From assembly GCA_023474015.1 (NCBI GenBank), contig JAMCYN010000141.1:1-58512 (forward strand): a stretch of 58,512 nucleotides of DNA, read 5' to 3'. The notes under the pieces were generated by a model. It was given only the letters and a program-made list of their open reading frames with translations, was not told the DNA's origin and made no database searches. The position numbers were made by a program, and so were the translations under genes. How positions within the stretch are numbered: the stretch's first letter is position 1; every line of letters starts with the position of its first letter. This stretch comes from Armatimonadota bacterium. GTDB taxonomy: Bacteria > Armatimonadota > UBA5829. Shown one piece after another: positions 15,293 through 24,078 of the stretch.

Positions 15293-15470
15293 ATAGGGAA
15301 CAGGGAATAGGGAACAGGGAACAGAAGGGACTACGTTCGTCCGGCCCCTTCTCCGTATGTCCGGGGTTTGAACCCCGGACACAAGTTCCCCGGGCTTAAG
15401 CCCTTTCATTCCCCTCTCGTGCTTTCGCTCTTTCGTGCTTTCGCGATGAAATTCCCTTCCGAGCTGCCCC
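15293..15470. repeat. Composite repeat region after the transglycosylase gene
   Basis: Four repeat types follow each other: tandem GGGAACA/GGGAATA units (15297-15323), the palindrome with arms GTCCGGGGTT/AACCCCGGAC (15359-15380), the CAAGTTCCCCGGGCTTAAGC module, and TTTCGTGCTTTCG units (15411-15452). The middle two are the same modules, in the same order, as at 10620, 27669 and 35618. No gene is seen in the 270-bp gap. Confidence 0.75.
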
Positions 15471-15546
15471 GAATTTTGCACGTCCCCTTGAAATACGGCA
15501 ATCATGTCCGGTATTATGCTACGTAATATAATAGAGGTGCTGACTG

Positions 15547-16104
15547 ATGAGAAAACACATTGCTCTGATCGCGATTGTGGTATTGATCGTGGGCGGCGCG
15601 GCGTTTGCCGAGGAGAAGCCCGCGATGGACCTGCCTGTCTACCCCGGCGGTGAGGCGACCATGGAAGTCAATCTGGGAAACGAAGACATTCTGCCGATGC
15701 TCAAGGCCATGCTGCCGATGTTCTCGGGCAAGCTGGGGAAGATTGGCGACAAGATCAACCCCGAGGATTTGGCCGCGGCACTGAGAGACGTCAAGCAGAT
15801 CGAGCTGCTGCAGGTGGATGTGGCAAAGCCGGAAGTCACCGAAAACGATGTCGCGGGCTTCTATGCCAAGAGCCTGCCGGCCGGCAACTGGACCCGGATT
15901 TTCTGGCAATCGCTTCCCCAGACCGGCATCGTGGCTATCTACAGCCAGAGCGGCGGCGATGGTCTGTATGGTTTTAGGGTGCAGTCGGTCTCGGTGGATT
16001 CCAAGCCCGTGCGGCGCGCCCATGTGCTGAAAACGCAAGGTAAGATAGATTATGTGAAGCTCCTTGAGATGGCGGGTAAACTGATGGCGCGGCCCACGAG
16101 TTAG
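15547..16104 (+). CDS. Exported protein of unknown function
   Basis: The 185-aa product starts with a clear signal peptide (MRKHIALIAIVVLIVGGAAFA, cut before EEKPAMD). The mature part is about 164 residues with alternating hydrophobic and charged segments and no cysteine. A stretch KQIELLQVDVAKPEVTENDVAGFY and a later YSQSGGDGLYGFRV suggest an alpha/beta fold. No family is recognised with confidence. The ATG is preceded by GAGGTG. It is followed by a small Pro-rich membrane protein and a strong terminator, so the two probably form one unit. Confidence 0.6.
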   Translation: MRKHIALIAIVVLIVGGAAFAEEKPAMDLPVYPGGEATMEVNLGNEDILPMLKAMLPMFSGKLGKIGDKINPEDLAAALRDVKQIELLQVDVAKPEVTENDVAGFYAKSLPAGNWTRIFWQSLPQTGIVAIYSQSGGDGLYGFRVQSVSVDSKPVRRAHVLKTQGKIDYVKLLEMAGKLMARPTS

Positions 16105-16195
16105 CTTCGACGGGATTATTTGAGAGGAATATTGCCGTGAACCGGCGTATGAATCATGTGGTTTTACGGATCAGCCACAAGGAGGTGAGTTTTTT

Positions 16196-16438
16196 ATGGT
16201 TGATGCAAAGAAAGAGATCAGCCCGGTAACAGCAGTCATAGTCATTGTAGTGGTTATAGCTCTGGCGGCGGGTATCTGGTTCTTCATGCAGAGCAAGTCG
16301 GAGGCGCCCGCGGTCGGCCCCGGTGGCCCGCCTATGGCGCCTATGCCGGGAGCCCCGCCCAGCCCAGGAGCTCCGGAGCAGCCGGCTCCAAATGCTCCGC
16401 CCCCAATGCCGGCTCCCCAGCCGCCGTCCGGAGGTTAA
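16196..16438 (+). CDS. Small Pro/Gly-rich single-pass membrane protein
   Basis: This 80-aa protein has a short charged N-terminus (MVDAKKEIS), one transmembrane helix (VTAVIVIVVVIALAAGIWFF) and a low-complexity tail rich in Pro, Gly, Ala and Met (for example GGPPMAPMPGAPPSPGAP). AAGGAGGTGA precedes the ATG, a near-ideal ribosome site. The inferred topology is N-in with a periplasmic or extracytoplasmic Pro-rich arm. Such arms often span the wall or bind SH3-like partners, but no partner is indicated here. Confidence 0.65.
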   Translation: MVDAKKEISPVTAVIVIVVVIALAAGIWFFMQSKSEAPAVGPGGPPMAPMPGAPPSPGAPEQPAPNAPPPMPAPQPPSGG

Positions 16439-16468
16439 GCTTTCGGGACGCGGAGATAGATCCTACGA

Positions 16469-16508
16469 GAAACCGCCTGAAGGAAATCCTTCAGGCGGTT
16501 TCTTTCTA
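16469..16508 (+). terminator. Strong rho-independent terminator
   Basis: Arms GAAACCGCCTGAAGGA (16469-16484) and TCCTTCAGGCGGTTTC (16487-16502) pair over 16 bases and TTTCT follows. It closes the unit of the two small exported/membrane genes and separates it from the exopolysaccharide locus. Confidence 0.85.
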
Positions 16509-16710
16509 TATTTGACTGCACCAGCCGACAATAATGCGTTGCGGATGGGGTTATAGCAGCCTACCATTTAATTATAACAATACGACAAAACGGATTCGCG
16601 AATGTAGGGCGTGGGTAAGTATATCCGTGACCCGGAGAGGCTGGTAGGTAGTTGGACTTCCGACCCTTCCGCTAATGGAACCTCCGCATCCTTTTCCAGA
16701 GGTGGTACGC

Positions 16711-18876
16711 TTGGAGTTCTGGACCATATATCGCGCAATCCGTCGAAAAAAGTGGCTAATCCTGCTGTGCATGGCCTTGACCTTGGGCGCGGCGATGTGC
16801 GGCTACAGGATGCTTCCCACGTTTTACCAGGCGACAGTAGTGATGATGCCGTCACAGGCTGTCCTGCGTGACGCGGCGGCCGGCAGCGACCCCGGCCAGC
16901 CCGTCGATGTAAGCCGAATGGACGCTCAGATGTCCACGCTGCTGGGGATGGCCCAAAGCCGAGCCGTCTGCGCGCGTGCGGTGAGGGAACTGGGCATCGG
17001 CATGTCACCAGCGGCTCTTCAGCGAAATGTCAAAGTGGAGCAGCTTCTCGACACGCAGGCCCACACGCCCACGACGCTGATACGCCTCCAGGTGCAAGGT
17101 AACAGCCCCGGCATGTCCGTGGTGATGGCGAATGCCGTGGCGGAGAGCTTTCGAGACTTCTACAAAGATGTCAGCCACCGCGAGGCCGTCGACAATCGCA
17201 GATTCCTCGAGGACCAGGTGCGTGTGGCGCGGGCCCAAATGGACGAAGCCGAGGGAAGGCTCCGCGAATACACGGTCAAGAAGAACATCACTATGCTTCC
17301 GAGCCAGGTCCAGGCCTCACTGGACGGGCTTAAGGGACTCAGGACCGACCTCGATGCCTCCCAGGCACGGCTGATGGAAGTCTCCGCCAGGCTGGCGGTG
17401 CAATCGCGGCAGTTGTCGTCGATGGGTCAGACCAGAAAGCTCACCGAAATGACCTCCGATGGCAGCGCCGCCGCCCAGCTCCGCACTCAAATATCGAGCA
17501 TGGAGAAAGAGCTTTCGATGCTCCACAGCCGGTATACGTTACAGCATCCGAAGGTGGTGAATCTTGAAACCCAGCTCGCGCGTGCCCGGCAGGAGCTCGC
17601 CCGGACTTCCGACAACATGGTGGCCAGAGAAACGATCACCCGCAACCCGGCCTACGATGTCGCTCTCGATGAGACTCGCAAGCTCCAGGCGGAGCGGGCG
17701 TCTCTTGTGTCGAGGGTGGGTGTTCTCGGCGCGACCGTTCGCGAACGCGAGCGGCAGCTAGCCGGCTATGCGGGCGCCGACGTCGATCTGGGCCGCCGTA
17801 CGCTCGAATACAAGAACGCACAGGACAACTACAATACAGTCCTCGCGCGCCTTAACCAGGCCAAGATCGGCGAGAGTCTGACCACGGATACAGGCGCGAT
17901 TCAGATTATCGATCCCGCCGACAAGGCCCAGGGTCCCATTCACGAAGGGCCCGACCAAACGCAGCTATTGATCGGGGCGCTGATCCTGGGGCTGGCCCTC
18001 GGAGTCGGCTTCGCACTGCTCTCGGAGACACTCGATAACTCGATTCATACCACAGAGGACGCCGCCAGGCTGGTCAACTTGCCCGTCATGGGCGCGATAC
18101 CCAGCTTGGGCTCGGGATCGGGCCGAAAAGGCGGCGCACAGCTTATGGTCCGCCAGCCGGACTCATCCCAGGCCGAAGCGTTCCGGTTCCTGGCTACCGA
18201 CCTGCTACTTAGCTTCGAGGGGACCGATACGAAGTGTATTCTCGTCGCAAGCGCCAGGCCGAACCAGGGCGGCACAGCCACGCTGACGAACCTTGCCATC
18301 ACTCTTGCGCAGGCCGGAAAACGCGTAATCCTCGCCGACGCCGACTTGCGCGCTCCCAGGCTGCATAAGATCTTCGGAGTGGACAACATGATCGGCCTCA
18401 GCGATGTGATAATGGACCGTTCGCCGCTGTCGAGCGCGCTGAAGAACACGGGGCAGGAGAATCTGCTCCTGATGACCGCGGGGTCGGCGTTCAGCAATCC
18501 ATGGCAGCTCCTTAGATCGCAGCGCTTCTCTCAGGTCGTTGAGGAGCTTAAGGACCAAAGCGACTTTGTGCTGTTCGATTCTCCGAGCGCGCTGCTATTC
18601 GCGGACGCGGTCGCGATGTCGAGGGTTGTCGACGGGGTTATCGTGGTAATCAAGGCAAACCAGTCCTCGCGCGCCGATGAACTTCGGCTGCGAAACCTCT
18701 TGAATAAGGCGCGCGCCAACACTCTCGGAGTTGTTGTGAACGGGGTTTCGGGCCAAGTGGTTGATGACGGGGGCTTCGAGGACGACTACTATACGCCCGC
18801 CCAGATGAACGCGCTGCCGGACCTGGGCGAGAGGCGCCGTAATAATGACATACAGGGTGCGGGGAGGCTTGGGTAA
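16711..18876 (+). CDS. Wzz / BY-kinase-like polysaccharide co-polymerase with altered P-loop
   Basis: The protein controls chain length and export in Wzy-type polysaccharide synthesis. From the TTG at 16711 (AGAGGTGG 5 bases before) it has 721 residues: a first transmembrane helix (WLILLCMALTLGAAMCGYRM), a long periplasmic coiled-coil region, a second helix (LLIGALILGLALGVGFALL) and a cytoplasmic BY-kinase-like domain. The kinase part keeps Walker A' (ILADADLRAPRLH) and Walker B (VLFDSPS), but the P-loop reads ARPNQGGTAT where GEGKST is expected, so the ATP-binding lysine is absent. The C-terminus has few tyrosines (DDYYTP). Kinase activity is therefore doubtful. An ATG at 16675 is an alternative start without a ribosome site. 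Confidence 0.88.
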   Translation: MEFWTIYRAIRRKKWLILLCMALTLGAAMCGYRMLPTFYQATVVMMPSQAVLRDAAAGSDPGQPVDVSRMDAQMSTLLGMAQSRAVCARAVRELGIGMSPAALQRNVKVEQLLDTQAHTPTTLIRLQVQGNSPGMSVVMANAVAESFRDFYKDVSHREAVDNRRFLEDQVRVARAQMDEAEGRLREYTVKKNITMLPSQVQASLDGLKGLRTDLDASQARLMEVSARLAVQSRQLSSMGQTRKLTEMTSDGSAAAQLRTQISSMEKELSMLHSRYTLQHPKVVNLETQLARARQELARTSDNMVARETITRNPAYDVALDETRKLQAERASLVSRVGVLGATVRERERQLAGYAGADVDLGRRTLEYKNAQDNYNTVLARLNQAKIGESLTTDTGAIQIIDPADKAQGPIHEGPDQTQLLIGALILGLALGVGFALLSETLDNSIHTTEDAARLVNLPVMGAIPSLGSGSGRKGGAQLMVRQPDSSQAEAFRFLATDLLLSFEGTDTKCILVASARPNQGGTATLTNLAITLAQAGKRVILADADLRAPRLHKIFGVDNMIGLSDVIMDRSPLSSALKNTGQENLLLMTAGSAFSNPWQLLRSQRFSQVVEELKDQSDFVLFDSPSALLFADAVAMSRVVDGVIVVIKANQSSRADELRLRNLLNKARANTLGVVVNGVSGQVVDDGGFEDDYYTPAQMNALPDLGERRRNNDIQGAGRLG

Positions 18877-18879
18877 GAT

Positions 18880-20037
18880 ATGGAACCTCAAACGAATGTA
18901 TCGCACATGGCGCCGACTGTCTCGATCCCGGTACCAACATCACGCGGGGTCAGGATATCAAATGCCCGCCGTAAGCACGCCGGGATACCTCGTCCGAAAC
19001 GGATACTGATCGTCGGCACGGACGAAAACGCCCGGCGGCTGGCGATGAGCATAACGGAATCCGCGGCGAAAGACAGCCAGGTCGTCGGTTTTATCGGAAA
19101 CATGTCTTCTCCAGCCCCCGGTGTGTCGCCGATACTCGGGCGCAGGGCGGACGTGCTCAAGGTAGTGGATGAATTCGCGGTGGACGAGGTAATTGTCAGC
19201 AGCCGGCTCAGTTGGGAGAAGCAGTTGCTGGAGGAGATTTCTGGGGACGGCCATAAGAACCTGCGGGTGACGATCGTGCCCGGCGTATACGAGGCAATGC
19301 TTGGCGTGCCGCCGCTTGACACTGTCGACGACATCCCGCTGGTGAAGCTCGGCCGCAGAGGGAACACTGGGCTATACGGCATTCTAAAGCCCGTGATCGA
19401 CAAGACTATTGCCCTGGGGGCGCTCCTGGTCACCTCGCCGATTTTGGCCCTTGCGCTACTTGCCGTCAAGGCGACCTCCAAAGGCCCGACCATCTACAAG
19501 CAGGAGCGAGTCACCCGCGGCGGCCGCATCTTCACATTGTACAAAGTGCGAACCATGGTCGAATCGGCCGAGGCCGAGACAGGCCCCAGGCTCTCATCCG
19601 AAAATGACGAGCGAGTTACCGGCATCGGCGGACTCTTGCGGGCGACTAAGATCGACGAACTGCCGCAGTTGTTCAACGTTTTGAAAGGCGAGATGTCCCT
19701 GGTAGGCCCGAGGCCCGAGAGACCGTGCTTCGTGCAGGAATATGAGCACAAGATCGCCTGCTACAGGGAGAGGAGCCGTGTGCTGGCGGGCATCACGGGC
19801 ATGGCGCAGGTCTATGGCGACTATCTCACAACACCTGAGACAAAGCTGCGCTACGACCTGTTCTACGTCTACAACTGGTCGTTCAAGATGGATATCAAGA
19901 TCATCCTGCTGACCGCCCGGGCCATCCTCCGGGAAGTGTTCCGGCCCGATGCCCAGCGCGAGAGCGCCGAGGGCAAGCTTCACGAAAGTGGAAGAGAGCT
20001 GGGGAATGATGAATGCAGAATGCAGAATGCAGAATGA
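18880..20037 (+). CDS. Undecaprenyl-phosphate sugar-1-P transferase (initiating)
   Basis: The 385-aa protein belongs to the bacterial sugar transferase (WcaJ/ExoY/EpsB) family, which starts repeat-unit assembly on undecaprenyl phosphate at the inner membrane. Residues about 45-170 form a CoA-binding-like domain (ILIVGTDENARRLA); one membrane segment follows (KTIALGALLVTSPILALALL) and then the catalytic part with TIYKQERV, TLYKVRTM and the signature KIDELPQLFNVLKGEM plus SLVGPRPE. The last residues (GNDECRMQNAE) are encoded by an intergenic repeat, so the natural C-terminus was probably a little shorter. Four bases separate it from the preceding gene. Confidence 0.93.
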   Translation: MEPQTNVSHMAPTVSIPVPTSRGVRISNARRKHAGIPRPKRILIVGTDENARRLAMSITESAAKDSQVVGFIGNMSSPAPGVSPILGRRADVLKVVDEFAVDEVIVSSRLSWEKQLLEEISGDGHKNLRVTIVPGVYEAMLGVPPLDTVDDIPLVKLGRRGNTGLYGILKPVIDKTIALGALLVTSPILALALLAVKATSKGPTIYKQERVTRGGRIFTLYKVRTMVESAEAETGPRLSSENDERVTGIGGLLRATKIDELPQLFNVLKGEMSLVGPRPERPCFVQEYEHKIACYRERSRVLAGITGMAQVYGDYLTTPETKLRYDLFYVYNWSFKMDIKIILLTARAILREVFRPDAQRESAEGKLHESGRELGNDECRMQNAE

Positions 20038-20100
20038 CGTATCGTCGTTAGGTCCCTTCATTCTGCATTCTGCAATCTGCATTCTGCATTCATTTATTCT
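20000..20100. repeat. Palindromic repeat, GAATGCA family
   Basis: Tandem GAATGCA units (20008-20036) are answered by CATTCTGCATTCTGCAATCT and further CTGCATT units (20058-20092), forming a long imperfect hairpin. The same family recurs at 48018, 54590 and 57201. Here its left arm lies inside the end of the sugar transferase gene. It is not CRISPR: there are no unique spacers. Confidence 0.75.
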
Positions 20101-20138
20101 GTTCCCTTTGCGCGAGCCGTTATTCAGGAGATGTCACT

Positions 20139-21011
20139 ATGAGCGTCCGAGTAGTTAACGCTATCAGCGTGGACCTCGAAGACTGGTATCAGGTGGCGAA
20201 TCTGGAGCACCTGATACGATATGAGGACTGGGAGCAGTGCGAGGACCGGCTGACGATGTCGGTGGGCCGCACGCTCGACGTGCTGCGGTCGATGGATGTA
20301 TACGGGACGTTCTTCGTCCTCGGCTGGAACGCCGACCGCCATCCCGAGTTGATCGAGCGCGTCGCGGCGGAGGGCCATGAGTTGGGCACGCACGGCTACT
20401 CCCACCAGCTCATCTACCGGCAGCGGCCCGATGAGTTTGCAGGGGAACTGCGAAGGTCCGTGGATGTTATACGGCGCATCACGGGCGGCCCTGTCTTAGG
20501 CCATCGCGCCGCCTCGTTCTCAATCACCAACGAGTCCCGCTGGGCGTTCGCCGCGCTGGCCGAATGCGGTATCCAATACGACAGCAGCGTGATGCCCGTC
20601 AAGCACCATCGCTACGGCATACCCGAGGCTTCCCCTCTGCCGCACGTGGCGGTGGGACAGGGGACACTGGTGGAGTTCCCGGTTTCGACGATCAGTGTGA
20701 TGGGCAGGAACATACCATTCGCGGGCGGGGCCTATTTCCGGTTTCTGCCCTATGCGTTCGTGAAGGCCTGCGTGCGCTTCCTGAATCGCCGGGGGATACC
20801 CGTTATGTTCTATATTCACCCTTGGGAGATGGACCCCGGCCAGTGCAGGATGGACCTGGACTGGAAGCGCAAAATGCGATGCTACTACAACATCGAGAAG
20901 ACCGAGGCCAAGCTCCGGCGGCTTCTCGCCGACTTTCCGTTTGGGCGCGCGGTGGATGTGCTGCGCGGCCTCGGAATGGACACACTACCTCGCGTGGAGA
21001 TGACTACGTAG
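20139..21011 (+). CDS. Polysaccharide deacetylase, PEP-CTERM-locus (XrtA) type
   Basis: The 290-aa NodB-fold deacetylase removes N-acetyl groups from amino sugars. It opens with NAISVDLEDWYQVANLE, the pattern of the subfamily found in PEP-CTERM/exosortase polysaccharide loci, where Asp in the DLED segment acts as base. The metal-binding HxxxH is in ELGTHGYSHQLIY, and HRAASFSI and YDSSVMP follow. The C-terminal region fits the DUF3473 extension (MFYIHPWEMDPGQ). The ATG at 20139 follows a GGAG-type site in TTCAGGAGATG. The identification rests on motif recall. Confidence 0.85.
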   Translation: MSVRVVNAISVDLEDWYQVANLEHLIRYEDWEQCEDRLTMSVGRTLDVLRSMDVYGTFFVLGWNADRHPELIERVAAEGHELGTHGYSHQLIYRQRPDEFAGELRRSVDVIRRITGGPVLGHRAASFSITNESRWAFAALAECGIQYDSSVMPVKHHRYGIPEASPLPHVAVGQGTLVEFPVSTISVMGRNIPFAGGAYFRFLPYAFVKACVRFLNRRGIPVMFYIHPWEMDPGQCRMDLDWKRKMRCYYNIEKTEAKLRRLLADFPFGRAVDVLRGLGMDTLPRVEMTT

Positions 21012-21012
21012 T

Positions 21013-22485
21013 ATGGGTGATGTCAGGAAGCTTTACAGTAACTCGGCGGTCTACGCCATGGGCGGCATCCTGAGCAAGGCCATCGGGTTCCTGATGATCC
21101 CGGTCTACACTCACGTGCTCACGCCGTCCGACTACGGCACCATCGAGCTTATGTACCGCGCGATGGACATTCTCTCGCTGGCCGCGTCGATGGGCGTTGG
21201 GCACGCGGTGGTGCGCGTCTACTTCGACTACCAAGATAAGCGCGACCGTGGACGGGTCGTGAGCAGCGGACTGATCAGCGTCTTCGCGGCGGCGTTTCTT
21301 GTAGCGGCGGTCGTCGGAATTTTCAAGACTCAAAGCTCCATCATCATATTAGGCCACGCGCGCCACGGCGAACTGGTCCAGCTTGCGGCTCTCTCGATGC
21401 TCCTGGACCTCGCGACAATTGTGCCTTTGGCCTACATCCAGGCCGAGCAGAGGTCGATGCTCTACACGTCCATCGGCCTATTCAAGCTCATTCTCGGCCT
21501 GTCGACCAATATCTGGCTGGTGGTCTATCTGCGGATGGGCGTGATGGGCGTTGCGTGGAGCGCGGTCGCGAGCAACGGCCTCGCTGCTATGGTGCTGCTG
21601 CCGCTGGTCGTTCGGCGGACCGGCCTGGGTTTCTCGTGGACCAAGACCCGGCAGCTTTGGAGCTACGGCCTCCCGCTGATTCCCGGCCAGTTTTCGATGT
21701 TCGTGTTGTCCTTCGGGGACAGGTTCATTCTTGGCCGCTATGGGGGAACGAGCGAAGTGGGGCTGTACTCTCTCGGGTTCACCTTCGGGGTGATCATCAC
21801 CATTCTCATCACACAATCGTTCCAGACCGCCTGGGTTCCCTACGCGGTGTCGATAGCCGGCGACCCGGACTGCAAACGCGCCTACTCGGAAGTCATGAAG
21901 CAATTCACGATACTAATCGTAGGCTTCGCGCTGATGATGTCTCTCGCGGCCCGCGACCTGATACACCTCATGGCCGCTCCCGCGTATTGGAGCGCCTATA
22001 TGGTCGTGCCGCTGATCTGCCTATCGCAGGTGATGCGCGGCCTTGCGTATATCCTGGAAGTAGGAATGGTTATAAGCAAGCGGACGGCGTATCGCATCCC
22101 GGCGGTGGTATCGGCCACGGTAGTCAACCTTGGCCTGGACTTCCTGCTCGTTCCCGGAATGGGGGCGATGGGAGCCGCGTGGGCGGCCGCCGTGTCGTTC
22201 ACGCTGTTTGCCGTGCTGACTTATATGCTGTCCCGTAGGCTTTATCCGATCAATTACCAGTGGGCACCGATGGTGGCGACATTCGTCCTTGGAGCGGGGC
22301 TTTTCGCCGCCGGTGAACTCATACATCCAGGCAGTCGAGTGATGGCGGTCGCGGTAAAGGCGGGCCTGTTCGTGGCGTTCCCGGCCTGCGTGCTCGTGAC
22401 CGGCATCTGCCCGACCGAACGGGTCGCGAAGATCAAAAGCGTGCTGCTGTCTGCAAGTGGGCATATATGGAGTGCGGGCGCTTGA
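21013..22485 (+). CDS. Wzx-like lipid-linked oligosaccharide flippase
   Basis: The 490-aa protein is hydrophobic along its length with an estimated 12-14 transmembrane helices. It starts KLYSNSAVYAMGGILSKAIG and has the MVF/polysaccharide-transport pattern IPVYTHVLTPSDYGTIELM early on. Such proteins move undecaprenyl-PP-linked repeat units across the membrane. The start lies 1 base after the deacetylase stop. The region near 320-340 (LAARDLIHLMAAPAYW) fits the family. Confidence 0.9.
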   Translation: MGDVRKLYSNSAVYAMGGILSKAIGFLMIPVYTHVLTPSDYGTIELMYRAMDILSLAASMGVGHAVVRVYFDYQDKRDRGRVVSSGLISVFAAAFLVAAVVGIFKTQSSIIILGHARHGELVQLAALSMLLDLATIVPLAYIQAEQRSMLYTSIGLFKLILGLSTNIWLVVYLRMGVMGVAWSAVASNGLAAMVLLPLVVRRTGLGFSWTKTRQLWSYGLPLIPGQFSMFVLSFGDRFILGRYGGTSEVGLYSLGFTFGVIITILITQSFQTAWVPYAVSIAGDPDCKRAYSEVMKQFTILIVGFALMMSLAARDLIHLMAAPAYWSAYMVVPLICLSQVMRGLAYILEVGMVISKRTAYRIPAVVSATVVNLGLDFLLVPGMGAMGAAWAAAVSFTLFAVLTYMLSRRLYPINYQWAPMVATFVLGAGLFAAGELIHPGSRVMAVAVKAGLFVAFPACVLVTGICPTERVAKIKSVLLSASGHIWSAGA

Positions 22486-22590
22486 GACCGCTTTGTCTAC
22501 CGACGACGCACCTTCTCTTGTATGCCAAACAGAGGCTGTAATCGAAAGACAAAGCGGCGTCAAGCCCGCCGCACTCCAAATTTGGGCTAT
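22485..22590. repeat. Imperfect palindrome upstream of the GT4 gene
   Basis: AGTGCGGGCGCTTGAGACCG plus CTTTGTC (22474-22500) is mirrored by GACAAAGCGGCGTCAAGCCC plus GCCGCACT (22548-22575). Its left arm overlaps the end of the flippase gene. The palindrome explains why the glycosyltransferase frame appears to extend upstream to 22522; those codons are probably not translated. Confidence 0.5.
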
Positions 22591-22623
22591 GTGACGATTG
22601 ACGAGATGTGCCTGAGTAACAAG

Positions 22624-24078
22624 ATGACATACACAACGCACAAGAACATACTGATGGTCGTCTTCCACTTCCCGCCGGACGGCGCGGTCGGCGCGCGGCG
22701 GTCCGGAAAGATCGCCAAGTACCTGCCGGGCTGCGGCTGGACACCGCACGTGCTGACGGCTCAGGAACGCTTCTACGACCGCATCGAGGAGCACCCGGGC
22801 GCGCCCAAGGGCTGCGTGGTAGTCAGAACGGGTATGATCCGCAATCCCATGTATTGGTCTTTACCGATGAGCGATCTCGGGTTGGGTTATTCCGCGTTGG
22901 GCGATCCCCCGTTGGGCGGGGGTTTAAACCCCCGCCCAACAGTGGAGTTCCGCCCAACAATGGCGGCGACCAGCCCTGCATGGAAACGATTTATCCGCTC
23001 CCTGCTCTGGATGCCGGACGACAAACAGGGCTGGGTCCCGTATGCCGTTGCGGCTGGCCTGAAGCACATGCGCGCGAACAGAATAGACTGCATCTACTCC
23101 TCCGGCCCACCCTGGAGCGGTCATCTGGCGGCCCTGATGCTGCATATCGTATCCGGCCTGCCATGGGCGGCGGACTTCCGCGACCCATGGTCAACATATC
23201 GTTTCAAGCCTGCGTTTGCGACATCCCGACTGTCTGAGGGAACCGAAGTGATCCTCCGCCGGATGGTCTATCGTAAAGCGAGCGCGATCATTTGCAATAC
23301 CCCCCAAGCCGAAGCCGATATACGCAAGTCCGACTCCGCCGTATCGGACAAGCTGACAACAATCACTAACGGCTTCGACCCCGACGACGCCCCGAGGCAT
23401 GTTGCTTCGGTTCCAGAGCGAAGCGGCGGAGCCGCCTCCCTTCCGGGCTCTCCACTCTCCACTCTCCACTCTCCACTAACCTTCGTCCACACCGGCACCC
23501 TTCTGCGCGACCGCGACCCTGGGCCGTTCATGGCCGCGGTCGATACCCTGATCTCCGACGGCCTCCTTGACCCCAATCGCATCCGGCTCGATCTCATCGG
23601 CGCGTGCGAAGTCGCGCATAGCAGTACGCGTGCCCTGATGGACAAGCTGACGGCGCTCGGCGTCTTGAACGAGCACGGTGTCATGCCGCGTGCCGACTGC
23701 CTCCGCGCCCTGGCCGGCGCCGACGCCTGCCTCCTGCTCGACATGGACAGGCCCACGCAGGTCCCTGCCAAGCTCTACGACTATATGCTCGTCCGGAAAC
23801 CCGTGCTGGCGGTTACCGAGCCGGGTAGCCCGGTGGCGGGCGTCGTCGAGCGCACAGGCTGCGGAATAATCGCGGATTGCGGGAGTCGGGAGGCGATGTG
23901 CGAGGGTATCCTGCGCATGTTCGATATCGTGACTAATTCGGACAAGAGGTTCTCTCCAAATGAATCCGAGCTTGCCAAGTTCGACTTTACCAGCCTGGTG
24001 AGTCGCTGCGCCGGCGTGTTCGACTCGATAACCTGCAAGGCGCGGCGAAAGGACGTTATCGATGAGCTTGCAACTTGA
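22624..24078 (+). CDS. Glycosyltransferase, GT4-like, with two repeat-derived inserts
   Basis: This cytoplasmic GT-B enzyme probably adds a sugar to the lipid-linked unit. The fold starts at NILMVVFHFPPDGAVGARR and ends with the donor-binding part VPAKLYDYMLVRKPVLAV. From the ATG at 22624 it has 484 residues; ATGs at 22606 and earlier exist, but the upstream codons lie in a palindrome. Two segments are repeat-encoded: residues about 86-114, covering a perfect 30-bp palindrome with arms GTTGGGCGGGGGTTT and its complement (22911-22940), and about 266-285, with four CTCTCCA units (23447-23477). Both keep the frame. The gene overlaps the next by 17 bp. Confidence 0.8.
   Translation: MTYTTHKNILMVVFHFPPDGAVGARRSGKIAKYLPGCGWTPHVLTAQERFYDRIEEHPGAPKGCVVVRTGMIRNPMYWSLPMSDLGLGYSALGDPPLGGGLNPRPTVEFRPTMAATSPAWKRFIRSLLWMPDDKQGWVPYAVAAGLKHMRANRIDCIYSSGPPWSGHLAALMLHIVSGLPWAADFRDPWSTYRFKPAFATSRLSEGTEVILRRMVYRKASAIICNTPQAEADIRKSDSAVSDKLTTITNGFDPDDAPRHVASVPERSGGAASLPGSPLSTLHSPLTFVHTGTLLRDRDPGPFMAAVDTLISDGLLDPNRIRLDLIGACEVAHSSTRALMDKLTALGVLNEHGVMPRADCLRALAGADACLLLDMDRPTQVPAKLYDYMLVRKPVLAVTEPGSPVAGVVERTGCGIIADCGSREAMCEGILRMFDIVTNSDKRFSPNESELAKFDFTSLVSRCAGVFDSITCKARRKDVIDELAT
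22880..22964. repeat. Perfect 30-bp palindrome and half-units inside the GT4 gene
   Basis: Arms GTTGGGCGGGGGTTT and AAACCCCCGCCCAAC meet without a spacer at 22911-22940. Flanking GTTGGGC and CGCCCAAC half-units lie at 22881, 22896 and 22951. The region is translated in frame as part of the glycosyltransferase. Confidence 0.85.
23415..23478. repeat. Tandem CTCTCCA repeat inside the GT4 gene
   Basis: Four CTCTCCA units in a row (23448-23476) follow a small palindrome (AGGCGGCTCCGCCGCT on the opposite strand). The frame is kept and reads GAASLPGSPLSTLHSPLTF. GAGTGGAGA-type tandem units occur in the same style in the GT2 gene at 33396. Confidence 0.6.

Noticed and set aside
20000..20100. CRISPR array
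   Set aside because: The GAATGCA/CTGCATT units are directly adjacent with no unique spacers, and no cas genes are present.
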